A DNA stretch of 64,000 nucleotides from Pseudoxanthomonas koreensis_A. GTDB lineage: Bacteria; Pseudomonadota; Gammaproteobacteria; Xanthomonadales; Xanthomonadaceae. The position numbers were made by a program, and so were the translations under genes. Shown here piece after piece: positions 18,018-26,813 of the stretch. Below the pieces are notes generated by a model. It had not been told where the DNA came from. It made no database searches and worked only from the letters and a program-made list of their open reading frames with translations. Within the stretch, counting starts at the first letter, position 1. Each line of letters begins with the position of its first letter. The stretch spans positions 868,001 through 932,000 of the forward strand of contig NZ_CP169056.1 in NCBI RefSeq assembly GCF_041890415.1, read 5' to 3'.

Positions 18018-18248
18018 ATGGACGCCGATACCATCGCCCGCATGATCGAAGCCGGCCTGCCCGGGGCGCAGGCCCGGGTGCAGGGCGACGACGGCGTGCA
18101 CTTCGAGGCCACCGTGGTGTGCGCGGCGTTTGCCGGCAAGTTGCCGCTGGCGCGCCACCGCATGGTCTACGCCACCCTGGGTGAGCTGATGGGCGGTGCC
18201 ATCCATGCCCTGGCGCTCAAGACCGTCACGCCCGACGAAGCGTCCTGA
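18018..18248 (+). CDS. ibaG: BolA family protein (IbaG type)
   Basis: A 76-residue BolA-fold protein. The conserved segments VQGDDGVHFEATVVCAAFAGKLPLARHRMVYATLGELM match the BolA beta-alpha-helix-turn-helix region, with the [C/H] ligands used with monothiol glutaredoxins for a [2Fe-2S] cluster. IbaG-like BolA next to murA is a widespread gammaproteobacterial arrangement linked to envelope and acid stress. It lies 54 bp before murA on the same strand. Confidence 0.9.
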   Translation: MDADTIARMIEAGLPGAQARVQGDDGVHFEATVVCAAFAGKLPLARHRMVYATLGELMGGAIHALALKTVTPDEAS

Positions 18249-18302
18249 TCACCGGGACGCATCCGCGCTGTCCTCGAACACCAATCCGGAACCCCGGCCT
18301 CC

Positions 18303-19577
18303 ATGCAGAAGATCGTAGTCAGCGGCGGCGTGCCGCTCCAGGGCGAGGTTGCCATCTCCGGCGCCAAGAACGCCGTATTGCCCATCCTGTGCGCGACCCT
18401 GCTGGCCGATGCGCCGGTGGAGATCCGCAACGTCCCGCACCTGCACGACGTGGTCACCACCATCAAGCTGCTGGGCGAGCTGGGCGCAACGGTCGATTTC
18501 GACCGCGACGCGCTGGCCCGCGACGGCGGCCTGGTGGTCGACCCGCGCACGGTGAACCAGCACGTGGCGCCGTATGAACTGGTCAAGACCATGCGTGCCT
18601 CGATCCTGGTGCTGGGCCCGCTGCTGGCGCGGCATGGCGCGGCCGAAGTCTCGCTGCCGGGCGGCTGCGCGATCGGCTCGCGCCCGGTGGACCAGCACAT
18701 CAAGGGGCTGCAGGCGCTGGGCGCCGAAGTCAGCGTGGAAGGCGGTTACATCAAGGCCCGCGCCGGTCGCCTGAAGGGCGCCCGCTTCGTGTTCGACATG
18801 GTCACCGTGACCGGCACCGAGAACGTGATGGCGGCCGCGACCCTGGCCGATGGCACCACCGTGCTGGAGAACGCGGCGATGGAGCCGGAGGTCACCGACC
18901 TGGCCGATTGCCTCAACGGGCTGGGCGCACGGATCGAGGGTGCCGGCACCTCGCGCATCACCATCCACGGGGTCGAGCGACTGAGCGGCGGCCGCCACAC
19001 GGTGCTGCCGGACCGGATCGAGACCGGCACCTTCTTGGTGGCCGCGGCCATGACCGGCGGCCGCGTCACCGCCCGTGGCGTGCGCCCGGACACCCTGGAG
19101 GCGGTGCTGGACAAGCTGCAGGAAGCCGGGGCCGAGGTCGTGGTCGAGGCCGACAGCATCACCTTGGACATGCACGGGCGGCGGCCGCGTGCGGTCAGCC
19201 TGACCACCGCGCCATACCCGGCGTTCCCGACCGACATGCAGGCCCAGTTCATGGCGCTCAACTGCGTGGCCGACGGCGTGGGCGTAATCAGTGAAACGAT
19301 CTTCGAGAACCGTTTCATGCACGTCAACGAACTGCTGCGGCTGGGCGCGGACATCCATATCGACGGCCACACCGCGGTGGTGCGCGGGGTCGAGCGCCTG
19401 GGCGGCGCGCCGGTGATGGCCACCGACCTGCGTGCGTCCGCCTCGCTGATCCTGGCTGGCCTGGTGGCCGAAGGCGACACCACGATCGACCGCATCTACC
19501 ACCTGGACCGCGGCTACGAGAACATCGAGCAGAAGCTCGGTGCGCTGGGCGCGCGCATCCGCCGGATCGACGGCTGA
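18303..19577 (+). CDS. murA: UDP-N-acetylglucosamine 1-carboxyvinyltransferase
   Basis: A 424-residue protein, standard length. It transfers enolpyruvate from PEP to UDP-GlcNAc, the first committed step of peptidoglycan synthesis. Lys22-Asn23 in SGAKNAVLP and Cys122 in GGCAIGSRPVDQHIKG (the fosfomycin-target cysteine) are present, as is the C-terminal DLRASASLILAGL block. Because Cys122 is intact, the enzyme should be fosfomycin-sensitive. It shares the operon with ibaG and overlaps a small membrane EF-hand gene by one base. Confidence 0.97.
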   Translation: MQKIVVSGGVPLQGEVAISGAKNAVLPILCATLLADAPVEIRNVPHLHDVVTTIKLLGELGATVDFDRDALARDGGLVVDPRTVNQHVAPYELVKTMRASILVLGPLLARHGAAEVSLPGGCAIGSRPVDQHIKGLQALGAEVSVEGGYIKARAGRLKGARFVFDMVTVTGTENVMAAATLADGTTVLENAAMEPEVTDLADCLNGLGARIEGAGTSRITIHGVERLSGGRHTVLPDRIETGTFLVAAAMTGGRVTARGVRPDTLEAVLDKLQEAGAEVVVEADSITLDMHGRRPRAVSLTTAPYPAFPTDMQAQFMALNCVADGVGVISETIFENRFMHVNELLRLGADIHIDGHTAVVRGVERLGGAPVMATDLRASASLILAGLVAEGDTTIDRIYHLDRGYENIEQKLGALGARIRRIDG

Positions 19578-19876
19578 TGCTGCTGCGTGGCCGGCTTACG
19601 CCGCGGCGCAAGGTCCTGCTGGCAGTGCTGGCGGCGGTCCTGCTGGCGGTGGGTTGGGCCGGGTGGGCCGGCATCGCCGCCACCCGCGGCATCGCCACCG
19701 CCGACATGGACTGGAACGGCGACGGCACGGTCGAGCGCAGGGAGGTGCTGCAGGCGTTCTACGCCGTCGCGGCGGAGCGCCACGCCGAGGGCAACCGCGA
19801 GTGCACCACCTTCCGCTGGTACCGCAGCGGCGAAACCATCCGGGTCGAATGCAGGACGGTGTTCGCGGAGCAGTAG
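19577..19876 (+). CDS. Small membrane-anchored protein with one EF-hand loop
   Basis: A 99-residue protein of unknown function. A single membrane helix or uncleaved signal (about residues 12-34) is followed by a complete 12-residue EF-hand loop, Asp45 to Glu56 (DWNGDGTVERRE), with acidic or polar residues at positions 1, 3, 5, 9 and 12. Two Cys (ECTT and VECR) in the C-terminal part could form a disulphide in the periplasm. The start overlaps the murA stop (TGATG), so it is probably translated with murA. A calcium-binding envelope protein is the simplest reading. Confidence 0.65.
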   Translation: MLLRGRLTPRRKVLLAVLAAVLLAVGWAGWAGIAATRGIATADMDWNGDGTVERREVLQAFYAVAAERHAEGNRECTTFRWYRSGETIRVECRTVFAEQ

Positions 19877-19880
19877 GCGA

Positions 19881-20594
19881 TCAGTTGAGCGACTGCAGGG
19901 TCAGGTCGATGGTGTCCTTGCCGTCCTCGCGCTGCAGGATTCGCGCCGGCACCGGCATCCCGGGCACGATCCAGGCCACCGTCTCGCGCTTGTCGTCGCG
20001 CCGCACCACCTTGGTCGCCTGGCGCGGCTTGCCGGAGATGGTGATCTGCTCCTTGCCGGCGACCTCGTAGTGCATCGCCTTGGCGCGGCCGTCATCGACC
20101 ATGCGGTAATCCAGGGCCCGCCCGGCGGCGACGTCGCGCACCACCGCCAGGTTGATCAGCAGCGCGTCCATGTCGCCCGGCTGCAATGCCACCGGGCCGC
20201 GTCGCTCGGGCTTGACGTCGCCGTGCCAGGTGGCCTGGGCCGCGGACCAGTCGTAGTCGGCCTGCACCGACTTGCGCTTGATCAGCATCACCGTGCGGTC
20301 GCTGCTGCTGAGCGGGCGCAGCCGCCCCTGGTGTTCGTCGAACACCGTGGTCTGGGTCAGGTCGGCAAGCTGGTTGCGGACCGTGAGCTGGTACTTCCAG
20401 TGTTCGCCCTCGCGGGCCAGGGACATGTGGCCGTCGGCCTTCATGCCCATGTAGCTGGCCTGGTAGCGGGCATTGAACGGTGCCAGCGCCGCAGCCTGCA
20501 CCGTTGCGGCCGCCAGCAGCAGCCCGGAGGCCACGCAGGCCGGCACGATGCTGCGAAGCACGATGCTGCGAAGAAATTGGGCGCGGTTGTTCAT
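19881..20594 (-). CDS. DUF3108 family secreted protein
   Basis: The start at ATG 20594, 7 nt after AGGAG, gives 237 residues. The signal peptide is about 35 residues long and contains a repeat, LRSIVLRSIV. The mature protein (FNARYQASYMGMKADGHMSLAREGEHWKYQL...) matches the DUF3108 beta-rich envelope family, whose role is unknown. It lies 90 bp after purN on the same strand, a pairing seen often in Xanthomonadaceae. Mature length is normal. Confidence 0.85.
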   Translation of the reverse strand: MNNRAQFLRSIVLRSIVPACVASGLLLAAATVQAAALAPFNARYQASYMGMKADGHMSLAREGEHWKYQLTVRNQLADLTQTTVFDEHQGRLRPLSSSDRTVMLIKRKSVQADYDWSAAQATWHGDVKPERRGPVALQPGDMDALLINLAVVRDVAAGRALDYRMVDDGRAKAMHYEVAGKEQITISGKPRQATKVVRRDDKRETVAWIVPGMPVPARILQREDGKDTIDLTLQSLN

Positions 20595-20683
20595 CCTCGG
20601 ACTCCTGCGTATTGCTTCGTCGACCGGCCTGCGTGTGCATGCGGGGTGCAAGCCGGAGCGTCCAGCCTGGCAGGCCCGCGGTG

Positions 20684-21349
20684 TCAGCCGCGTGAGCCCG
20701 GGTCCAGGACGCCCGTGGAATCTAGTAGCAGTGGTTTAAACAGGGTCTGACCATCAAGCTGGACCTGACCGTCACGTTCAGCCAGCCGGCCGCTGGCGGC
20801 CAGGGCCATGACCTCGGTCACCAGCCGGTGCTCCTGCGGCAGCAACCTCTCGGCAAGGGTGTCGGCCGTGTCGCCGGGCAGCACCGGGATGCGCACCTGG
20901 GCGATCACCGCACCCGAATCCAGCTCCGGCACCACGAAGTGCACGCTGGCGCCATGCTCGGCGTCGCCGGCGCGCAGGGCCCGGGCGTGGGTGTGCAGGC
21001 CCTTGTAACGTGGCAGCAGCGACGGGTGGACGTTGAGCACCCGGCCCTCGAAGCGGCGCACGAAGGCTTCGCCGAGGATGCGCATGTAGCCGGCGCAGAA
21101 GATCCAGTCCGGCGCGCACGCGGCCAGCGCATCGCCCAGGGCTGCATCGAAGGCGTTGCGGTCGGGGAAGCCCCGGGCATCGGCGCTCCAGCGCTGCGGC
21201 TCGGCCACGCGCTGCAGCGCGGCCGCGTCCGGTCGGTCGGAGAACACGCCGACGATTTCCGCATCCAGGCGCCCGCCGGCGATGGCGTCGAGCAGGGCCT
21301 GCAGGTTGCTGCCGCGCCCGGAAACCAGCACTGCGATGCGGCTGGTCAT
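20684..21349 (-). CDS. purN: Phosphoribosylglycinamide formyltransferase
   Basis: The start at ATG 21349 (MTSRIAVLVSGRGSNLQAL) gives 221 residues. It formylates GAR with 10-formyl-THF in purine synthesis. SGRGSNLQAL binds phosphoribosyl, LNVHPSLLPRYKG carries the catalytic Asn/His region, and GASVHFVVPELDSGAVIAQ the catalytic Asp. The start overlaps the stop of the upstream membrane-protein gene by four bases, and purM lies just upstream of that. Confidence 0.95.
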   Translation of the reverse strand: MTSRIAVLVSGRGSNLQALLDAIAGGRLDAEIVGVFSDRPDAAALQRVAEPQRWSADARGFPDRNAFDAALGDALAACAPDWIFCAGYMRILGEAFVRRFEGRVLNVHPSLLPRYKGLHTHARALRAGDAEHGASVHFVVPELDSGAVIAQVRIPVLPGDTADTLAERLLPQEHRLVTEVMALAASGRLAERDGQVQLDGQTLFKPLLLDSTGVLDPGSRG

Positions 21350-21795
21350 CGCGCCGCGGCTCCGTCCGCGTCGAACAGCGCGCGCACGCCCGGGCGTTGC
21401 AGGACCACCAGCAGGGCCACGCCCAGCGCGGTTCCCAGCGGCAGGCCCGGGCACAGCAGTGCGGCGGTGACCATGCACAGCCGGTAACGGCGCGCCGCGC
21501 GCAAGGCCCGGCCGGTGAGGACCAGCAGGGCCAGCATCACCACCTGCACCACCAGCACGGCCGAATAGAACGCCAGTGCCAGGCGCCCGCCCTGCTGGGC
21601 GTTGCCGGCGGTCGTCTCCATCCACAGGCCCACGCCGACGATCATTGCGGTGAAACACACCGCCAGTGCGCACAGCGCGGCGAACACGTACACCAGCACC
21701 GACAGCGTATGCAGCTGGCGGCGGGCGATGTCCTGCGACGGCAGCGGGATGGGCGGGGCGACGGCGGCCTGCGGAACGGGGGGCGGGGCCGGCAT
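21346..21795 (-). CDS. Small multi-pass membrane protein between purM and purN
   Basis: A 149-residue protein with a proline-rich N-terminus (MPAPPPVPQAAVAPPIPLPS) followed by about three to four hydrophobic helices (roughly residues 30-58, 72-95 and 105-130). I do not recognise a named domain. It is tightly packed: 2 bp after the purM stop and overlapping the purN start by 4 bp, so it is cotranscribed with both. The link to purine synthesis is positional only. Confidence 0.75.
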   Translation of the reverse strand: MPAPPPVPQAAVAPPIPLPSQDIARRQLHTLSVLVYVFAALCALAVCFTAMIVGVGLWMETTAGNAQQGGRLALAFYSAVLVVQVVMLALLVLTGRALRAARRYRLCMVTAALLCPGLPLGTALGVALLVVLQRPGVRALFDADGAAAR

Positions 21796-21797
21796 CG

Positions 21798-22847
21798 TCA
21801 GCCGATCCGGACCCGTTCGCCGCTGCCGGCAGGGGCCACCGCGCCGATCCGCCGGTGCGGCAGCTGCAGCTGTTCCAGCGCCGCCTCGATGCGTGCCAGC
21901 CCGTCCTGCGGCACCACCAGCACGAAGCCGACGCCGCAGTTGAAGGTGCGCCACATCTCCGCGTCGGCCACTGCGCCTTCGCGCTGCAGCCAGTCGAACA
22001 CCGGCGGCAACACAATGGCCGAGGCCTCGATCTGCAGGCCCAGGTGCTCGGGGATCACGCGGATGATGTTCTCGGTCAGGCCGCCGCCGGTGATGTGGGC
22101 CATGGCGTGGATCGCCTCGCCGTGCTCGCGCAGCAGCGACAGCACCGGCTTGACGTACAGCCGGGTGGGCGCCATCAGCGCGTCGGCCAGGGCCACGCCG
22201 CCGACCTGCACGTCGGCCGGGCGGCCGGCGCGGTCGTAGATGCGGCGGATCAGCGAGTAGCCGTTGGAGTGCGGGCCGGAGGAGGCGATGCCCAGCAGCA
22301 CGTCGCCTTCGCGCACCCTGGCCCCGTCCAGCAACTGCGACTTCTCGACCGCGCCAACCGCAAAGCCGGCCAGGTCGTACTCGCCCGGTGCGTACATGTC
22401 GGGCATCTCGGCGGTTTCGCCGCCGATCAGCGCGCAGCCCGATTCCTCGCAGCCGCGGGCGATGCCGCCGACCACCGCCACGGTGGTTTCCACGTCCAGC
22501 TTGCCGGTGGCGAAATAATCCAGGAAGAACAGCGGCTCGGCGCCCTGGACCAGGATGTCGTTGACGCACATGCCCACCAGGTCGATGCCGATGGTGTCGT
22601 GGCGGCCCAGCTGCTGGGCCAGCTTGAGCTTGGTGCCCACGCCGTCGGTCCCGGACACCAGCACCGGCTCGCGGTACTTGCCGGACAGGTCGAACAGCGC
22701 GCCGAAGCCGCCCAGCCCGCCCATCACTTCGGGCCGGAAACTGCGCCGGACCAGCGGCTTGATCCGCTCGACGACCTCGTTGCCGACGTCGATGTCCACG
22801 CCCGCGTCGCGGTAGGTCAGGGGGGTGGGCGAGGGGATCTGGCTCAC
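21798..22847 (-). CDS. purM: Phosphoribosylformylglycinamidine cyclo-ligase
   Basis: Read from the GTG at 22847 (MSQIPSPTPLTYRDAGVDIDVG) this gives 349 residues, the usual AIR synthetase length; no in-frame ATG fits better. The enzyme closes the imidazole ring of AIR using ATP. VSGTDGVGTKLKLA, GMCVNDILVQGAEPLFFLDYFATG and GGETAEMPDMY are the family motifs. It begins a purM-membrane protein-purN-DUF3108 run and is divergent from the DUF2066 gene. Confidence 0.95.
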   Translation of the reverse strand: MSQIPSPTPLTYRDAGVDIDVGNEVVERIKPLVRRSFRPEVMGGLGGFGALFDLSGKYREPVLVSGTDGVGTKLKLAQQLGRHDTIGIDLVGMCVNDILVQGAEPLFFLDYFATGKLDVETTVAVVGGIARGCEESGCALIGGETAEMPDMYAPGEYDLAGFAVGAVEKSQLLDGARVREGDVLLGIASSGPHSNGYSLIRRIYDRAGRPADVQVGGVALADALMAPTRLYVKPVLSLLREHGEAIHAMAHITGGGLTENIIRVIPEHLGLQIEASAIVLPPVFDWLQREGAVADAEMWRTFNCGVGFVLVVPQDGLARIEAALEQLQLPHRRIGAVAPAGSGERVRIG

Positions 22848-23062
22848 ATGCGGGCCTGCGGAAAAAGCGGATCGGGCCGGCGATTCTAGCAGCCGGACCG
22901 GCGTGCGGCCGCGCTCGGGACTCCCGCGCCCCCGGTGTCCATGGCGGCGCATGCGGGGCCGCCAACCCGGAGCCGGCGGCCCCGCGCGATGGCGCTGCAG
23001 CTGCATTCGCGCAACAATTCCGGTATCTCCGCCTCGGCGGACCGTCAGAGCAAGGATCCTGC

Positions 23063-24166
23063 ATGCGCAACCGCCGTGCCGCCGCCCCGTCCCGGTTCCA
23101 CCTGCCATCGCTGTGCGTGCTGCTGGCCCTGGCCCTGCTTGCGGCGGCGCCCGCGTCCGCGCAGGCCGACCTGCGTACCGAGGGCGACGTGGCCAGTGCG
23201 CAGAGCATGTACGCCGGCGAAGTGCAGGTGAACAGCCAGACCGACCAGGCGCGCGAGGCCGGCTACGCCCGTGCGCTGGCCCAGGTGCTGGCCAAGCTGT
23301 CCGGGGACACGGACGTGGTTGCCCGGCCCGGCGTGGTCGAGGCGTTGCGCAGCGCGGGCAGTTACGTCGATGGCTACGATTACCGCCAGGACCAGGGCAC
23401 CTCGCCCGGTGGCGCGCCCACCTTCCGCACCATGCTGGTGGTGCGCTTCGTGCGCGAATCGGTGGATGCACTCACCGCCGCGCTGGGCCTGCCGGTGTGG
23501 CCGCAGCCACGGCCCAGGCCGGTGCTGTGGCTGGCGATCGACGACGGCAGCGGCCCGCGCCTGCTTGGCACCGCCCAGGCCAACGCCGCCCGGCCGCTGC
23601 TGGACCGCGCCGTCGAGCGCGGCTTCCGCCTCGGCCTGCCGGCCGGCAACGCAGCCGAGCAGGCGGTGGTCGCCGCGATCTGGCGCAATGATCCGGCCGC
23701 CGTGACGCGCGCCTCGGCCAGCTACAGCTCACCGATGCAGCTGATCGGCAAGATGTACCGTCGCAATGGCGGCTGGGTGACCGAATGGACCTTCGTCGAT
23801 GCCGGGCGGACGCTGGCAAGCCGCTCGATCAGCCAGGGTGATCCGCGGCGCGCCCTGGCTGGCGGCGCCGACGTGGCGGCCGACGCGCTGGCCAAGCGCT
23901 ACGCACGCGTGCCGGCGTCCGAGCCGGCGGGCACCTACCGGGTTGCGTTCAAGGGCGTGCGCAGCGCCGATGACTACCTGCGCGTGTCGGCCCTGCTGCA
24001 ACAGATGCCGGTGGTGCGCCGGGTGGCGCCGGTGCGGGTCGCGTCGGACCGCATCGAGTTCGACCTGGACCTGCTGACCGGGCTGGCCGGCTTCGAGCGC
24101 ATGCTCGGCGCCGATGCACCGGTGGTGGCCGTGGAAGGGGTGCAGGCGGAGTACCAGGTGCGATGA
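23063..24166 (+). CDS. DUF2066 family secreted protein
   Basis: A 367-residue protein with a signal peptide (about 1-35, ending ASAQA). The N-terminal mature region YAGEVQVNSQTDQAREAGYARALAQVLAKLSGD is the DUF2066 hallmark. DUF2066 proteins of unknown function occur next to purM, AI-2E family and hda genes across gammaproteobacteria, exactly as here. The stop overlaps the next start by 4 bp. Confidence 0.88.
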   Translation: MRNRRAAAPSRFHLPSLCVLLALALLAAAPASAQADLRTEGDVASAQSMYAGEVQVNSQTDQAREAGYARALAQVLAKLSGDTDVVARPGVVEALRSAGSYVDGYDYRQDQGTSPGGAPTFRTMLVVRFVRESVDALTAALGLPVWPQPRPRPVLWLAIDDGSGPRLLGTAQANAARPLLDRAVERGFRLGLPAGNAAEQAVVAAIWRNDPAAVTRASASYSSPMQLIGKMYRRNGGWVTEWTFVDAGRTLASRSISQGDPRRALAGGADVAADALAKRYARVPASEPAGTYRVAFKGVRSADDYLRVSALLQQMPVVRRVAPVRVASDRIEFDLDLLTGLAGFERMLGADAPVVAVEGVQAEYQVR

Positions 24167-25353
24167 GTACCGCCGGGGAATCGCCCGAATTCGAGATCGC
24201 GCGCTTCCTGCGCCAGCTGAAGTGGACCCTGCTGGGGCTGATGGCACTGTGGCTGGTGTGGATGCTGGCGCCGGTGCTGACCCCGTTCGTGTTCGGTGCG
24301 CTGCTGGGCTGGCTGGGCGATCCACTGGTGGACCGGCTGGAGCGGCGCGGTCGTTCGCGCAACGTGGCCGTGGCCCTGGTGTTCGGCCTGATGACCCTGC
24401 TGCTGACCCTGGCCCTGCTGATCCTGGTGCCGCTGCTGGAGCGCCAGGTCAAGACCCTGATCTCCACCTTGCCGCAATACCGCGACTGGTTCGTGGAAAC
24501 CGCGCTGCCATGGGTGGAAGCGCGCACCGGGCTGGACCTGCTGGTGTGGCTGGATCCGGACCGCCTGGTGGACTGGATCCGCGACCATTGGCGCCAGGCC
24601 GGTGGATTTGCCGCCACCCTGTTCGGCTACCTGTCGCGCTCGGGCTTCGCGATGGTCGCCTGGGTCGTCAACGTGGTCCTGCTGCCGATCCTCACGTTCT
24701 ATTTCCTGCGTGACTGGGACGTGCTGGTGGCGCGTGTGGCCGCGCTGGTTCCGCGCGACCACATCGTCACCGTGTCGCGGCTGGCGCGCGAATCCAACGA
24801 CGTGCTGGCGGCGTTCATGCGCGGGCAGTTCCTGGTCATGCTCGCGCTCGGCGCGATCTACGCCATCGGCCTGCAACTGGTCGGGCTGAAGGTGGGCGTG
24901 CTGATCGGCATCGTCGCCGGCCTGATCAGTTTCATCCCCTACCTGGGCGCGACCACCGGCGTGGTCCTGGCCGTGGTGGCGGCGCTGGTCCAGTCCCAGG
25001 GCCTGGACCTGAAACTGCTGATCCTGGTGGGCGCGGTGTTCACCATTGGCCAGTTGCTGGAGAGCTACGTGCTCACGCCGCGCATCGTTGGCGACAAGAT
25101 CGGCCTGCATCCGGTGGCGGTGATTTTCGCGGTGATGGCCGGCGGGCAGTTGTTCGGCTTCCTCGGGATGCTGCTGGCGCTGCCGGTGGCGGCGGTGGCC
25201 AACGTGCTGCTGCGCTATGCCAGCGAACGCTATCGCGAGAGTGACCTGTACACCGGCGAGCAGGTGCCCATCGTGCTGGATGCCACCGGCCATGCCGGGA
25301 TCGAGCCGGCGCCCATCCCGACGGGCGAAGCGCCGGAGCCGGAAGCGCCGTGA
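24163..25353 (+). CDS. AI-2E family transporter (PerM-like)
   Basis: A 396-residue inner-membrane protein with about eight hydrophobic helices: two near the N-terminus, one at about 65-90, and a C-terminal bundle from about 150 onward. The family motifs ISFIPYLGATTGVV and ESYVLTPRIVGDKIGLHPVAVI are present. The family includes AI-2 exporters and Na+/H+ antiporters, so the substrate cannot be set from sequence. It overlaps DUF2066 upstream and hda downstream by 4 bp each. Confidence 0.9.
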   Translation: MSTAGESPEFEIARFLRQLKWTLLGLMALWLVWMLAPVLTPFVFGALLGWLGDPLVDRLERRGRSRNVAVALVFGLMTLLLTLALLILVPLLERQVKTLISTLPQYRDWFVETALPWVEARTGLDLLVWLDPDRLVDWIRDHWRQAGGFAATLFGYLSRSGFAMVAWVVNVVLLPILTFYFLRDWDVLVARVAALVPRDHIVTVSRLARESNDVLAAFMRGQFLVMLALGAIYAIGLQLVGLKVGVLIGIVAGLISFIPYLGATTGVVLAVVAALVQSQGLDLKLLILVGAVFTIGQLLESYVLTPRIVGDKIGLHPVAVIFAVMAGGQLFGFLGMLLALPVAAVANVLLRYASERYRESDLYTGEQVPIVLDATGHAGIEPAPIPTGEAPEPEAP

Positions 25354-26078
25354 GTGCATCGCCCCCGGCGCCGCCCTCCATGGCCGGGGGTACACCGCAG
25401 TTGCCACTGGCCCTGCGCTACCCGCCGGAACAGCGGCTGGACAGCTATGTCGATGCTCCGGCCGGTGCGCTGGAGCAGGTACGCGCCCTGGCCGTGACGC
25501 TGCACGCAGACTGGCTTTATCTGGAAGGCCCGGCCGGTTCCGGCAAGAGCCACCTGGGCCTGGCGGCCTGTGCCGAGGCCGAGCGGGTTGGCCGCAGCGC
25601 CGCCTACCTGCCATTGCGCACCGCCGCCGGCCGCCTGGGCCAGGCGCTGGAGGCGCTGGATGCGGACCTGGTGGCACTGGACGGGCTGGAGGCCATCGCC
25701 GGGCATCGCGACGACGAGGTGGCCCTGTTCGACTTCCACAACCGTGCACGCGCCGCCGGCAAAGGCGTGCTGTACCTGGCCGCTGCCGCACCCGCGGTAC
25801 TGCCGCTGGTGTTGCCGGACCTGCGCTCGCGGCTGGGCCAGTGCACGCGCATCGCGTTGCGCACGCTGGATGACGATGGCCGGCGCCAGGTGTTGCGCGA
25901 CCGCGCCAACCGTCGCGGACTGGTGCTGGAGGAGGCGGCCATCGACTGGCTGCTCACCCGTACCGGACGCGACCTGGTGCAACTGCTGGCATTGCTGGAG
26001 CGGATCGATCGCGAATCGCTGGCGGCGCAGCGCCGGGTGACCGTGCCGTTCCTGCGCACGATGGCCGCGGGCCGGTAA
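25350..26078 (+). CDS. hda: DnaA regulatory inactivator Hda
   Basis: A 242-residue AAA+ protein related to DnaA domain III. PQLPLALRYPPEQRLDSYV at the N-terminus contains the clamp-binding QLPL-type sequence; EGPAGSGKSHL is the Walker A, and DLVALDGLEAIAG the Walker B region. Hda with the DNA clamp stimulates DnaA-ATP hydrolysis and limits re-initiation. The GTG start at 25350 overlaps the previous stop; ATG 25380 would leave out some N-terminal residues but keep the clamp motif. Confidence 0.88.
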   Translation: MSASPPAPPSMAGGTPQLPLALRYPPEQRLDSYVDAPAGALEQVRALAVTLHADWLYLEGPAGSGKSHLGLAACAEAERVGRSAAYLPLRTAAGRLGQALEALDADLVALDGLEAIAGHRDDEVALFDFHNRARAAGKGVLYLAAAAPAVLPLVLPDLRSRLGQCTRIALRTLDDDGRRQVLRDRANRRGLVLEEAAIDWLLTRTGRDLVQLLALLERIDRESLAAQRRVTVPFLRTMAAGR

Positions 26079-26096
26079 TCGGTTGCCTTGCAGCGT

Positions 26097-26813
26097 CTAC
26101 ACCGGGTCCGCGCCAGGCCGTTGCGCGATCAGCCGTGAATCCAGTTCGTGCAGGCGCTGCGGCGTGCCCACGTCGGTCCAGTCGCCACGATGGTGCTGGC
26201 CGTCGACCGCGCCGCGCGCCATGGCCGCACGCAGCAGCGGCGCCAGCTTGAAGCACGGTGGCGTGCCGGGATCGCCGGCGACGGTGTCGCGCCAACCGGC
26301 CAGCAGGGCGCCGCGATAGACGCCGATGCCGGCGAAGGTCAGCCGCGACGGGCCTTCGGTGCCGATCCGGCCCTGCGCATCCAGGACGAAATCCCCGTGC
26401 GGGTGGTGCGCCGGGTTGTCCACCAGCACCAGGTGCGCATCACCGGCCGGTGCGCGTGGCAGGCACGCGAAATCGAAGTCGGTCCACACATCGCCGTTGA
26501 CCGCGATGAACGGTTCATCGCCCAGCAGCGGCAACGCATGCAGCATGCCGCCGCCGGTCTCCAGCGGTGCATCGCCCTCATGGCTGAAATGCAGGCGCAG
26601 GCCCCAGCGGCTGCCGTCGCCCAGCACTTCGGGAAAGCGCGCGGCCAGCCACGAGGTATTGATCACCACCTCGTCCACGCCCAGCGCGGCCAGCTTCTCC
26701 AGGTGCCAGGCGATCAGCGGCTTGTTGCCGGCCGGCAGCAGCGGCTTGGGCGTGTGCGTGGTGAGCGGACGCATGCGCTCGCCACGGCCGGCGGCAAAGA
26801 CCAAGGCGCGCAT
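26097..26813 (-). CDS. murU: N-acetylmuramate alpha-1-phosphate uridylyltransferase
   Basis: A 238-residue sugar nucleotidyltransferase. FAAGRGERMRPLTTHTPKPLLPAGNKPLI is the nucleotide-binding signature, and VNGDVWTDFD carries the metal Asp. Adjacent to amgK (one-base overlap) it matches MurU of Pseudomonas, which makes UDP-MurNAc directly from MurNAc-1-P. With AmgK this recycles cell-wall MurNAc and bypasses MurA, giving intrinsic fosfomycin tolerance in organisms studied. A generic nucleotidyltransferase is the alternative, but the gene pair makes MurU likely. Confidence 0.9.
   Translation of the reverse strand: MRALVFAAGRGERMRPLTTHTPKPLLPAGNKPLIAWHLEKLAALGVDEVVINTSWLAARFPEVLGDGSRWGLRLHFSHEGDAPLETGGGMLHALPLLGDEPFIAVNGDVWTDFDFACLPRAPAGDAHLVLVDNPAHHPHGDFVLDAQGRIGTEGPSRLTFAGIGVYRGALLAGWRDTVAGDPGTPPCFKLAPLLRAAMARGAVDGQHHRGDWTDVGTPQRLHELDSRLIAQRPGADPV

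Noticed and set aside
20741..20760. GGTCAGACCCTG sequence resembling the GGGGTCAG elements
   Set aside because: It encodes conserved-looking residues DGQTLFKP of PurN in frame, so it is best explained as coding sequence.
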